The translations under genes were made by a program, and so were the position numbers. From NCBI RefSeq assembly GCF_001866665.1, contig NZ_MLYO01000072.1, positions 124,001-188,000 on the forward strand: 64,000 nt of DNA, in the 5' to 3' direction. A model generated the notes under the pieces. It made no database searches. It saw nothing but the letters and a program-made list of their open reading frames with translations, and had not been told where the DNA came from. Positions 56,822 through 64,000 of this stretch are shown here, in pieces. The stretch is from Streptomyces monashensis. Lineage in GTDB: Bacteria > Actinomycetota > Actinomycetes > Streptomycetales > Streptomycetaceae. Position 1 is the first letter of the stretch, and the number at the start of each line of letters is the position of its first letter.

Positions 56822-57085
56822 GGATTCTCCTGAAGGTCGGGCGGGCCGGGAATGAACGCGGACTCCGTCATGTTGACCGAAGCGGACGCACGGGTATAGT
56901 GCGATCAGCGCATGTGCGTGTCCCGTCGTACGGACACCGATGTCGCGGACTTCTCCACCAGCCCCTCGGCCATGGCGTTCGACCGGCCCGGGCTTCCTCT
57001 CAGCACCACCTCGTGACCAGGGCGTCTCCGCCGTACCCGAGGTGCCGTTCCCGCCGCCCGGAGGCACGCCGTACCGGCCGTACGC

Positions 57086-57134
57086 GCCTCCCTCTCGCGG
57101 CCTCTCCCCCCTTCCCATGCTCTCCCTTCCGTCC
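57086..57134 (+). promoter_or_regulatory. C-rich, G-poor leader upstream of rho (rut-like)
   Basis: From 57101 to 57134 the top strand has 21 C, 10 T, 1 A and only 2 G, a composition typical of Rho utilisation sites and rare in this G-rich genome. It lies 19 bp upstream of the rho ATG, inside the presumed 5' leader, so it could allow Rho to terminate its own transcript. Confidence 0.5.
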
Positions 57135-57152
57135 GCGAAAGGACTTCCGGCC

Positions 57153-58301
57153 ATGACCACCACACTCGAACACGCTCCCGCGGCCCCGCAGGCCCCGGCC
57201 GCCCGGCTCGTCACCGGTGTCCTCGACATCGACGCGCAGGGCAAGGGGCACCTGCGGCCCGTGAACCTTCTGGCCACCCCCGCGGACCCCCAGGTCCCGG
57301 CGGCCCTGATCCGGCGCCACGGGCTGCGCAAGGGCGACCTCGTCGAGGGCGTCCGGGGCGAGAAGCGGGCGCTGACCGAGGTCACGCGCGTCGAGGACCG
57401 CGCCACGGCGGACGTGCGCGAGCGGCGCCGTTTCCGCGACCTCACCCCGCTCCACCCGCGTGACCGCATCCGCCTCGAACACCCCGCGTCCGGGCCGGCC
57501 GGCCGCGTCACCGATCTCCTCGCGCCGGTCGGCAAGGGCCAGCGGGGGCTCATCGTGGCCCCGCCGAAGACCGGCAAGACGGTGCTGCTCCAGCAGCTCG
57601 CCGCGGCCGTGGCCGGCAATCACCCGGAGTGCCGACTGATGGTCCTGCTGCTCGACGAGCGGCCCGAGGAGGTCACCGAGATGCGCCGCTCGGTGCGAGG
57701 CGAGGTGTACGCCTCCACGTTCGACCGGAGCCCCAGGGAGCACATCGCGCTCGCCGAGCTGCTCGTCGAGCGCGCCAAGCGCCTGGTCGAGGCCGGTGAG
57801 GACGTCGTCGTCCTGCTGGACTCGCTCACCCGCCTGTGCCGGGCCCACAACAACGCCTCCGCCGCCGGCGGACGCACCCTGAGCGGTGGTGTCGACGCGG
57901 GCGCGCTGCTCGGGCCGAAGCGGTTCTTCGGCGCCGCCCGCCAGGCCGAGGAGGGCGGCTCTCTCACCATCCTCGCCACCGTGCTGGTGGACACCGGCTC
58001 GCGTGCCGACCAGTACTACTTCGAGGAGCTGAAGAGCACCGGCAACATGGAGCTGCGGCTCGACCGGGAAGCGGCGGCCCGCCGTCACTTCCCCGCCGTC
58101 GACATCGACGCGACCGGCACCCGCCGCGAGGAACTCCTGCTCACCCCGGCCGAGTTGACGGCCGCACACGGTCTGCGCCGGGTGCTGCGCGGTCGCGAGG
58201 GCGGCCCGTCCGGCCTGGAGACCCTGCTGGAGCGGTTGCGCGCCACACCGGACAACGCCGCGTTCCTGCGGCAGATCCGGCCCACCCTGCCCGCCGGCTG
58301 A
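57153..58301 (+). CDS. transcription termination factor Rho, short paralogue
   Basis: A 382-residue Rho. After a short N-terminal stretch come the RNA-binding (CSD-like) region (GVLDIDAQGKGHLRPVNLL ... VPAALIRRHGLRKGDLVEGV), RDLTPLHPRDRIRLEHP, then the ATPase core with GLIVAPPKTGKTVLLQQLA (Walker A), LLLDERPEEVTEM and 'VVLLDSLTRLCRAHN', the Q-loop/R-loop region SGGVDAGALLGPKRFFGAAR and the terminal AFLRQIRPTLP. The long Arg/Asp/Gly-rich insertion of the main actinobacterial Rho is absent. It is therefore probably a second, smaller Rho. ATG 57153 follows AAAGGA at 9 nt. Confidence 0.9.
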   Translation: MTTTLEHAPAAPQAPAARLVTGVLDIDAQGKGHLRPVNLLATPADPQVPAALIRRHGLRKGDLVEGVRGEKRALTEVTRVEDRATADVRERRRFRDLTPLHPRDRIRLEHPASGPAGRVTDLLAPVGKGQRGLIVAPPKTGKTVLLQQLAAAVAGNHPECRLMVLLLDERPEEVTEMRRSVRGEVYASTFDRSPREHIALAELLVERAKRLVEAGEDVVVLLDSLTRLCRAHNNASAAGGRTLSGGVDAGALLGPKRFFGAARQAEEGGSLTILATVLVDTGSRADQYYFEELKSTGNMELRLDREAAARRHFPAVDIDATGTRREELLLTPAELTAAHGLRRVLRGREGGPSGLETLLERLRATPDNAAFLRQIRPTLPAG

Positions 58302-58389
58302 CCCTCGCCCCGGGGTGCCTCGTCCGGGTTGTCCGCATGGGCCGAACGGACCGCAGCGCGCGAGGAACGGCAGGCGCCTCCCTACGTTG

Positions 58390-59595
58390 ATGTGCATGAT
58401 TCACGGACTTTCTCACCGTGTGGCCGTTTCGGCCTGTGCGCTGTGCGTGGCGGGGGTCCTGACGCTCACACCGGCCGCGGCCTCCGCCCGGCACCGTGCC
58501 GGAGCCCCCGCCCCGTCCCCCGGGGAGCCCGCCCCGCCCGGCCCCCGGGCGGCGCTGCCGGGGCCGTCCCTGCTCTACGGCTCCGGCACACAGGTCCGGC
58601 CGCACCGGGACGCTCCCGAGGTGCCGAACGTGTCGGCGCTGTCCTGGGTGGTGGCCGACGCCCGCAGCGGGGACGTGCTGGCCGCGAGCGGAGCCCACCG
58701 CGGACTGCCGCCGGCCAGCACCCTGAAGACGCTGTTCGCCCTCACCGTGCTGCCCACCCTGCCGAGCGGGATGCGGCACACCGTGCGGAACGAGGACCTG
58801 GCGGGCATCGGCGCGGGCAGCAGCATGGTCGGCATCAAGGAGGGGCAGACCTACCAGGTGGCCGACCTGTGGCGCGGGGTCTTCCTCCGCTCCGGCAACG
58901 ACGCCGTCCACGTGCTCGCCTCGATGGCCGGCGGCTGGCACACCACGGCCACGCGGATGCAGGCCAAGGCCCGCTCGCTCGGCGCCCTGGACACCCATGT
59001 CGTCTCCCCGGACGGATACGACGCGGACGGCCAGGTCTCCTCCGCGTACGACCTCGCGGTCTTCGGCCGGGAGGGCCTGCGCAACCCCGACTTCGCCCGC
59101 TACTGCTCCACCGCCCGGGCCACGTTCCCCGCCGACGGCTGGTCGTTCGGGATCCAGAACACCAACCGCCTGCTGACCGGCGCGAACGGCGTGCAGCCGT
59201 ACCAGGGCCTGATCGGCATCAAGAACGGCTACACCAGCAACGCGGGCAACACCCTGGTGGCCGCGGCCGACCGGGGCGGACGCACGCTCGTGGTGACCGT
59301 GATGAACCCTCAGGGCGGCGGCTTGACGGTGTACGACGAGGCCCGCGAACTGCTGGACTGGGGCTTCGACGCGGCCGGTCGGGTGGATCCGGTGGGCTCG
59401 CTGGACGGACTGCGGGTGAAGTCCCGCCCGGCCAAGCCCCCGGCCGCACCGGTGGCCGCCGCCGCGTCGCAGGCACCGGGCGACGGCGTGGACTGGCCGC
59501 GCACGGCGGTCGTCGCGGGGCTCTCCGGGCTCGGCGCGGGCGCCTTGACAGTGGCGCTGCAGCGGCGGGCCAGGCGCAGGGACGCGCGCGACTGA
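58390..59595 (+). CDS. D-alanyl-D-alanine carboxypeptidase
   Basis: A 401-residue secreted serine peptidase of the DacA (PBP5-like) family. The signal peptide (HGLSHRVAVSACALCVAGVLTLTPAAASA) is followed by the SxxK motif PASTLKTLF (about residue 110), SGN in RSGNDAVHV, and KNG (in place of KTG) in GIKNGYTSNAGNT. A C-terminal helix (VVAGLSGLGAGALTVALQ) with a basic end anchors it to the membrane. An in-frame ATG at 58396 is an alternative start; neither has a strong Shine-Dalgarno. It trims the terminal D-Ala of peptidoglycan stems. Its 3' end is overlapped by the convergent GT87 gene. Confidence 0.9.
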   Translation: MCMIHGLSHRVAVSACALCVAGVLTLTPAAASARHRAGAPAPSPGEPAPPGPRAALPGPSLLYGSGTQVRPHRDAPEVPNVSALSWVVADARSGDVLAASGAHRGLPPASTLKTLFALTVLPTLPSGMRHTVRNEDLAGIGAGSSMVGIKEGQTYQVADLWRGVFLRSGNDAVHVLASMAGGWHTTATRMQAKARSLGALDTHVVSPDGYDADGQVSSAYDLAVFGREGLRNPDFARYCSTARATFPADGWSFGIQNTNRLLTGANGVQPYQGLIGIKNGYTSNAGNTLVAAADRGGRTLVVTVMNPQGGGLTVYDEARELLDWGFDAAGRVDPVGSLDGLRVKSRPAKPPAAPVAAAASQAPGDGVDWPRTAVVAGLSGLGAGALTVALQRRARRRDARD

Positions 59596-60713
59596 CCCGT
59601 CGGCAGTCCGAGCAGCAGGCCCAGCGTGATCCACGTGTAGGCATTGCTGCCCAGGAAGCCGCCGACGCCCGAGGCGCCGTCGTACCAGAGCCACACCACG
59701 CTCGTGCACAGCACGGCGTACAGGGCGCCCGCGATCCGCGGGCGCCCGGCGCGGACCAGCACGGCGAAGGACGGCAGCAGCCACACCAGGTGGTGCACCC
59801 AGGTGATGGGGCTGACCAGGCAGGCCGCCGCCCCGGTGAGCGCGAAGGCCGCCGTCCAGTCGCCGGCCGTCACCGCCCGCCGGGTCCGCCAGGCCCATAC
59901 GCACAGCGTCAGCAGGACGAGCGTCGCCCACAGCGGGCGGCCGGTGTCGCCGAGGCGGGCCAGCACGCCCTGGAGCGACTGGTTCGACACGTAGTCGAGC
60001 CGCCCCACCCGGCTGGTGTCCCACAGGGCCTCGGTCCAGTAGTAGCGGGACGCCCGCGGGTCCGCCCAGGCCGCGAGCGCGGTCGCCGCGACGGCGACGG
60101 CCGTCGCAACGCCGGCCGCGCGGCGGCGCCCGGCGATCAGCAGCAGGCCGATGAACAGGGCGGGCGTCAGCTTCACGGCGGCGGCCAGCCCGATCCCGGC
60201 ACCGGCCCAGCGCCCCCGGCCGGTGGCGAGCAGCCGGGAGTCGGCGAGGACGAGGGCGAGGAGCACCAGGTTCACCTGGCCGAAGCTGAAGGTGTCCCGC
60301 AGCGGCTCGAACAGGGCGAGCAGACACAGCAGCAGCGCCCAGCGGTACCAGCCGTGGCGCCGCCAGCCGGCCCCGGCGAGGATCCGCAGGACCACCGCCA
60401 GCGCGGCCAGGTTGATCACGAGGGACAGCGTGATCGCGGCGGTCCGGCCCAGCGGGGCCAGCGGCAGCATGGTGAGCGCGGCGAACGGCGGATAGGTGAA
60501 GCCGTACGCGGTCCCGGGCACGTGGTAGTCGTAGATCCGGCCGCCATGGCGGACCCAGGTGTGCACGGTGCCGTAGTAGACGCGCAGGTCGAAGAAGTCG
60601 CGCAGCAGCGGCACGGTCGCGGTGAAGACGGTGACCGAAGCGACGAGGACGAGGACCAGCAGCAGCCGGCCCCGCCGGGTGCGCGGCCCGATCGGACCGG
60701 TCAGCGCGCTCAT
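59310..60713 (-). CDS. GT87-like polyprenyl-phosphate-mannose mannosyltransferase
   Basis: A 467-residue polytopic protein of the DUF2029/GT87 family: RDFFDLRVYYGTVHTWVRHGGRIYDYH near the N-terminus (catalytic Asp region), YGFTYPPFAAL, 'DTFSFGQVNLVLLALVLADSRLLATGRGRWAGAGIGLAAAVKLTPALF', and VSPITWVHHLVWLLPSFAVL. Homologues end shortly after the final helix (LGLLLGLPTG); here the frame continues for about 95 low-complexity residues across the 3' end of the carboxypeptidase gene (286-bp overlap), suggesting a lost stop codon. It is coupled by ATGA to the MptB-like gene, so the two probably elongate the same mannose-containing glycan. Confidence 0.87.
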   Translation of the reverse strand: MSALTGPIGPRTRRGRLLLVLVLVASVTVFTATVPLLRDFFDLRVYYGTVHTWVRHGGRIYDYHVPGTAYGFTYPPFAALTMLPLAPLGRTAAITLSLVINLAALAVVLRILAGAGWRRHGWYRWALLLCLLALFEPLRDTFSFGQVNLVLLALVLADSRLLATGRGRWAGAGIGLAAAVKLTPALFIGLLLIAGRRRAAGVATAVAVAATALAAWADPRASRYYWTEALWDTSRVGRLDYVSNQSLQGVLARLGDTGRPLWATLVLLTLCVWAWRTRRAVTAGDWTAAFALTGAAACLVSPITWVHHLVWLLPSFAVLVRAGRPRIAGALYAVLCTSVVWLWYDGASGVGGFLGSNAYTWITLGLLLGLPTGQSRASLRLARRCSATVKAPAPSPESPATTAVRGQSTPSPGACDAAAATGAAGGLAGRDFTRSPSSEPTGSTRPAASKPQSSSSRASSYTVKPPP

Positions 60714-62113
60714 GCGGTACGTCCCGGGGCCGGGGCCTGCGCCGCCTGGTGGGCCTGCCACAGCACGACCACGCCGAGCACCCCGCCGGAGACCGCGAGC
60801 ACCAGCTGCCCGAGGTCGGCGGGGCCGCCGCTGGGCAGGACGGCGAGCGCGAGCACCCCGGCCAGCGCCGCGACCCGGTGCCGTACCGAGGTCTCGGGCG
60901 CGGCGGCGGCGATCAGGAACAGCCCCCACAGCAGGTACCAGGGGCGGATCGCCGGGCCGAAGACGGCGACGGTCAGCAGGCTCAGACCGAGCGCGTACAC
61001 CGGCTTGAGGCGCAGCCGGAGCCATATCAGCGCGACGACCACGGCGGTGATCGCGAGGCCCAGCAGATGCCAGGCCGGCACGGCGAGCGGGGCCAGGCCG
61101 CTGCCGAGGTGGTGGAGCAGGGCGCCGGTGGCCCGGCCGAGCAGGCTCGTCAGGGCCCAGTTCTGTGGGGAGACCGGGGTGGTCAGCGCGGCGATCCAGC
61201 CGTAGCCGGTGCCGGCGACGGCCGTGGCGGCGACCGTCGTCGCGGCAGCGGCGGCCGCCGTGGTCAGTACGGCGGGCAGCGGGCGGCGGCCGGAGCGGAT
61301 CTGGAGCGCGAGGACCGCGAGGAGCCCGAGCGCGGCCGGCGCCTTGACCAGGGCGGCCAGCGTGACGAGGACGGCCGCGAGGATCCCGGCGGCCGGCCGG
61401 CGGCCACGCGCGGCGACCAGGCCGAGCCCCAGCAGGCCGAGCATCAGGGCGTCGTTGTGGGCGCCCGCCACCAGGTGCAGCAGGACCAGCGGGTTGAGGG
61501 CGCCGAGCCAGAGGGCGGCGGCCGGGTCGGCGCCGCTGTGCCGGGCGAGCCGGGGCAGCGCGAGCGCCATGAGCGCCACGCCGAGCAGGGCGACCATGCG
61601 CATGCCGAGCAGGCCCGCGGGCAGTTCGCCGCGGGTCAGGCCGGACAGCGCGGAGGCCAGCCCCAGGAAGGCGGGGCCGTAGGGGGCTCCGGTGTGCTGC
61701 CACATCGGAGCGACCTCGTCGGCGAGCGGGCCGCCGAGCTGGGCCGGGCCGTGGGCGTAGACGTCCATGTGGGCGTCGACCATGGCGCCCTGTGCGAGAT
61801 AGCTGTAGACGTCCCGGCTGAACAGCGGCGGCGCGAGCAGCAGCGGGGCCGTCCACACGGCGAGGACGAGCAGCAGGGCGCGCGGGCTGGGCGGCCGGGG
61901 TCCGCGGACCAGGCGGCCGAGCAGCACCCAGGCCGCTACCAGCAGGACGACACCGAAGTACACGCCGACCAGGCCGAGCGCCGCCTGCGCCGAGGCGGGG
62001 GCCAGCAGATCCTGCACGGGCAGGGCACCGGCGGTCTCACCGCCCAGCGCGAGGAAGGCGGTACCGGCCAGCCCGAGCAGCTGACAGCGGCGGAGATCGA
62101 CGGGGAATGCCAT
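60710..62113 (-). CDS. alpha-1,6-mannosyltransferase (MptB-like)
   Basis: A 467-residue multi-pass glycosyltransferase (at least ten hydrophobic segments) of the polyprenol-phosphate-mannose-dependent MptA/MptB type. The first large loop has LFSRDVYSYLAQGAMVDAHMDVYAHGP with the catalytic Asp in SRDVYSY; HTGAPYGPAFLGLASAL, 'LNPLVLLHLVAGAHNDALMLGLL' and 'RPWYLLWGLFL' follow. MptB starts the mannan core of lipomannan-like polymers in corynebacteria. It is coupled to the GT87 gene downstream. The start MAFPVDLRR is preferred; the longer frame begins in unrelated Arg-rich sequence. Confidence 0.87.
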   Translation of the reverse strand: MAFPVDLRRCQLLGLAGTAFLALGGETAGALPVQDLLAPASAQAALGLVGVYFGVVLLVAAWVLLGRLVRGPRPPSPRALLLVLAVWTAPLLLAPPLFSRDVYSYLAQGAMVDAHMDVYAHGPAQLGGPLADEVAPMWQHTGAPYGPAFLGLASALSGLTRGELPAGLLGMRMVALLGVALMALALPRLARHSGADPAAALWLGALNPLVLLHLVAGAHNDALMLGLLGLGLVAARGRRPAAGILAAVLVTLAALVKAPAALGLLAVLALQIRSGRRPLPAVLTTAAAAAATTVAATAVAGTGYGWIAALTTPVSPQNWALTSLLGRATGALLHHLGSGLAPLAVPAWHLLGLAITAVVVALIWLRLRLKPVYALGLSLLTVAVFGPAIRPWYLLWGLFLIAAAAPETSVRHRVAALAGVLALAVLPSGGPADLGQLVLAVSGGVLGVVVLWQAHQAAQAPAPGRTA

Positions 62114-62255
62114 GGCCAACACTGAGTCAGCGTGTCGACATCGGGTGGCCGGAAGACTACGGTCCCGCCACCGACGGGCGGCCCGGACGTGTCCGGCGTG
62201 TGAGGAACCGCGCCCCACCTCGCGCGAATCCCCCGGCCCGAATCTCCTGAACCAC

Positions 62256-63194
62256 TCAGAAAACCGACAAACCGGTCAGCGTCGTGAAGCGGTCCAGCGC
62301 CGCCACTCCGGCGACCGAGTTGCCGCGCTCGTCCAGGCCGGGGCTCCACACGCACAGCGTGCAGCGGCCCGGGACGACCGCGATGATGCCGCCGCCCACT
62401 CCGCTCTTGCCGGGCAGGCCCACCCGGTAGGCGAAGTCACCGGCCGCGTCGTACGTCCCACAGGTCAGCATGACCGCGTTGACCTGCTTGGCCTGGCTGC
62501 GGGTGAGCAGCCGGGTGCCGTCGGCACGGATGCCGTGCCGGGCGAGGAAGCCGGTGGCGAGGGCCAGGTCGGCACAGGAGGCGGCGACGGAGCACTGCCG
62601 GAAGTACTGGTCGAGCAGCACCGTCACGTCGTTGTCGATGTTGCCGTAGGAGGCCATGAAGTGGGCGAGCGCGGCGTTGCGGTCGCCGAAGGCGGTCTCG
62701 GAGGCGGCGACCTCGTGGTCGAAGTCCAGCGCCGGGTTGCCGCTCTCCGCGCGCAGGAAGTCCAGGAGCTGTCCGGCGGCGTCCTCGGTACGGGTCTGGA
62801 GGCGGTCGGTGACGACGAGCGCGCCCGCGTTGATGAACGGATTGCGCGGGATGCCGTTCTCGTACTCCAGCTGGACCAGGGAGTTGAACGGGTTGCCGGA
62901 GGGTTCGCGGCCCACGTGCTCCCAGAGTTCGTCGCCCTCACGGGCCAGGTCGAGGGCGAGCGTGAAGACCTTGGTGATCGACTGCGTGGAGAACGGTTCG
63001 CGCCACTCCCCCACCCCGTACACGGTGCCGTCCAGTTCGGCGACCGCCATGCCGAAGCTGCGCGGATCGCGGGCGGCCAGGGCCGGGATGTAGTCGGCGG
63101 GACGGCCGCGGCCGGGGGTGTGGCCTATCTCCTCGGCGATGCGCTCCAGGACCGGCAGGAAGGTGTGGGACGACGTCGTTGTCATGATCGCCAT
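62256..63194 (-). CDS. glsA: glutaminase A
   Basis: A 312-residue glutaminase of the serine-dependent beta-lactamase-like fold: PFSTQSITKVFTLAL holds the Ser-x-x-Lys pair (about residues 70-73), followed by EYENGIPRNPFINAGALVV, 'ETAFGDRNAALAHFMASYGNI' and VGLPGKSGVGGGIIAVVPGR, and the ending LDERGNSVAGVAAL. ATG 63194 follows GGGAGG closely, preferred over an internal ATG at 63185. It hydrolyses L-glutamine to glutamate and ammonia. It is 50 bp downstream of the aspartate ammonia-lyase gene, another ammonia-releasing enzyme. Confidence 0.95.
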   Translation of the reverse strand: MAIMTTTSSHTFLPVLERIAEEIGHTPGRGRPADYIPALAARDPRSFGMAVAELDGTVYGVGEWREPFSTQSITKVFTLALDLAREGDELWEHVGREPSGNPFNSLVQLEYENGIPRNPFINAGALVVTDRLQTRTEDAAGQLLDFLRAESGNPALDFDHEVAASETAFGDRNAALAHFMASYGNIDNDVTVLLDQYFRQCSVAASCADLALATGFLARHGIRADGTRLLTRSQAKQVNAVMLTCGTYDAAGDFAYRVGLPGKSGVGGGIIAVVPGRCTLCVWSPGLDERGNSVAGVAALDRFTTLTGLSVF

Positions 63195-63244
63195 TGTGCC
63201 TCCCGGCCGGTCCCGGAGCGTAATCGAGCGCGCGTTGCCGCAGG

Positions 63245-64000
63245 TCAGGCGAGCGGTGCTCCGCTGCCCGCGAGGACCTCGGGGCGCAGCAGGCCGGCCA
63301 GCTGTTCGGCGGGCAGCAGGCCCTTCTCCAGCACGAGTTCGGCCACGCCGCGGCCCGTGACGAGGGCCTCCTTGGCGATGTCGGTCGCCGCCGTGTAGCC
63401 GATGTGCGGGTTGAGCGCCGTGACCAGGCCGATGGAGTTCTCGACGCTCGCGCGCAGCCGCTCGGTGTTGGCGGTGATGCCGTTCACGCAGCGCTCGGCC
63501 AGCGTCAGGCAGGCGCTCTGGAGATGCGTGATCGACTCGGACAGCGAGTGCAGGATGATCGGCTCGAAGGCGTTGAGCTGGAGCTGCCCGGCCTCGGCGG
63601 CCATCGTGATGGCGACGTCGTTGCCGATCACCTCGAAGGCGACCTGGTTGACCACCTCGGGAATGACCGGGTTGACCTTGCCCGGCATGATCGACGAACC
63701 GGCCTGGACGGGCGGCAGGTTGATCTCGCCGAGGCCCGCGCGCGGTCCGGACGACAGCAGCCGCAGGTCGTTGCAGCTCTTGGACAGCTTGACCGCGATC
63801 CGCTTGAGCACGCCGGACATCTGGACGAAAGCGCCGCAGTCCTGGGTGGCCTCGACCAGGTTGGCCGCGGTGACCAGCGGCAGCCCGGTGATCTCCGACA
63901 GGTGCCGGCGGGCGGCCTCGGCGTACCCGGGGGACGCGTTGAGGCCCGTGCCGATGGCCGTGGCGCCGAGGTTGATCTCGTGGATCAGCTCGACGGCCTC
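63245..64000 (-). CDS. aspA: aspartate ammonia-lyase (partial, runs off the right edge)
   Basis: The 251 visible C-terminal residues of a fumarase/aspartase-family lyase; the frame is open to position 64000, so the 5' end is outside the window. Visible are 'INLGATAIGTGLNASPGYAEAA', the mobile SS-loop GSSIMPGKVNPVIPEVVNQV with the catalytic Ser, 'GQLQLNAFEPIILHSLSESI' and the C-terminal LNPHIGYTAATDIAKEALVTGRGVAELVLEKGLLP. The Pro/Glu pattern and 'LHSLSES' favour aspartate ammonia-lyase over class II fumarase, though a fumarase is not excluded. It probably shares a transcript with glutaminase. Confidence 0.88.
   Translation of the reverse strand, partial: EAVELIHEINLGATAIGTGLNASPGYAEAARRHLSEITGLPLVTAANLVEATQDCGAFVQMSGVLKRIAVKLSKSCNDLRLLSSGPRAGLGEINLPPVQAGSSIMPGKVNPVIPEVVNQVAFEVIGNDVAITMAAEAGQLQLNAFEPIILHSLSESITHLQSACLTLAERCVNGITANTERLRASVENSIGLVTALNPHIGYTAATDIAKEALVTGRGVAELVLEKGLLPAEQLAGLLRPEVLAGSGAPLA

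Noticed and set aside
56899..57156. An 85-codon ORF ending in ATGA overlap with the rho start, possibly a leader peptide
   Set aside because: Its composition is random-looking, it lacks a Shine-Dalgarno, and the overlap with ATG ACC can occur by chance.
1..64000. tRNA, rRNA, CRISPR, prophage or transposon genes
   Set aside because: None was found on reading both strands; no transposase, integrase or tRNA cloverleaf-like sequence stood out.

Overview
The window is a very GC-rich actinobacterial chromosome segment, almost certainly from Streptomyces. The support is frequent GTG and some TTG starts, many 4-bp ATGA/GTGA overlaps, Streptomyces-type families (DUF397, DUF6479, STAS/ANTAR and SpoIIE-type PP2C regulators, a PASTA-less Ser/Thr kinase) and a short hairpin repeat that I recall as common in Streptomyces genomes. 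No rRNA, tRNA, CRISPR array, transposase, integrase or replication origin was seen. All family assignments come from reading the protein sequences; no database search was run.

Left part (0.4-25.2 kb): an accessory acyl-CoA catabolism region. It holds two thiolase-fold proteins lacking the usual catalytic Cys/His, a tandem DUF35 protein, a crotonase, a FadD19-like acyl-CoA synthetase, phenylacetate-CoA ligase, two more acyl-CoA ligases, a nitronate-monooxygenase-like protein, a phytoene-desaturase-like FAD oxidoreductase, a secreted Ntn-hydrolase acylase and a FadE29/ChsE-like acyl-CoA dehydrogenase. The set resembles actinobacterial steroid or isoprenoid side-chain catabolism. The same 17-bp palindrome (TCTGAC-N5-GTCAGA) lies at 4474 and 19239, 15 kb apart, which suggests one regulon. 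KstR-like boxes and a PaaR-type operator are also present. The region is decaying: an alpha/beta hydrolase has an in-frame amber codon, an LLM flavin oxidoreductase lacks its start and is frameshifted, and a DUF2236 gene is internally deleted. A hairpin repeat sits in frame inside fadE.

Middle (25-41.5 kb): a DUF6479 membrane protein, an RpiB-like isomerase, a STAS-ANTAR-GAF/STAS regulatory pair, the dihydroxyacetone kinase operon dhaKLM, a secreted GH75 chitosanase, a fibronectin-III lipoprotein, a PadR regulator with 2,4-dienoyl-CoA reductase, a tautomerase, secreted proteins of unknown role, a PAS-GAF-PP2C phosphatase and a PrmC-like methyltransferase.

Right part (41.7-64 kb): a three-gene MoxR-VWA cassette (unknown protein, MoxR AAA+ ATPase, HExxH metallopeptidase-VWA protein) preceded by an apparently leaderless 18-codon ORF coupled to it by TGATG; a MarR-controlled DUF3533 membrane protein; an MDR reductase/GNAT pair; a molybdopterin oxidoreductase with its flavin reductase; an Rv1733c-like membrane protein; an acetyl-xylan-esterase-like hydrolase; GntR, PadR and methyltransferase genes; a P450; a short second Rho factor with a C-rich rut-like leader; a D,D-carboxypeptidase; two polyprenyl-phosphate-mannose-type glycosyltransferases (GT87 and MptB); glutaminase; and a partial aspartate ammonia-lyase running off the right edge. 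Several convergent gene pairs overlap tail to tail, the largest by 286 bp.
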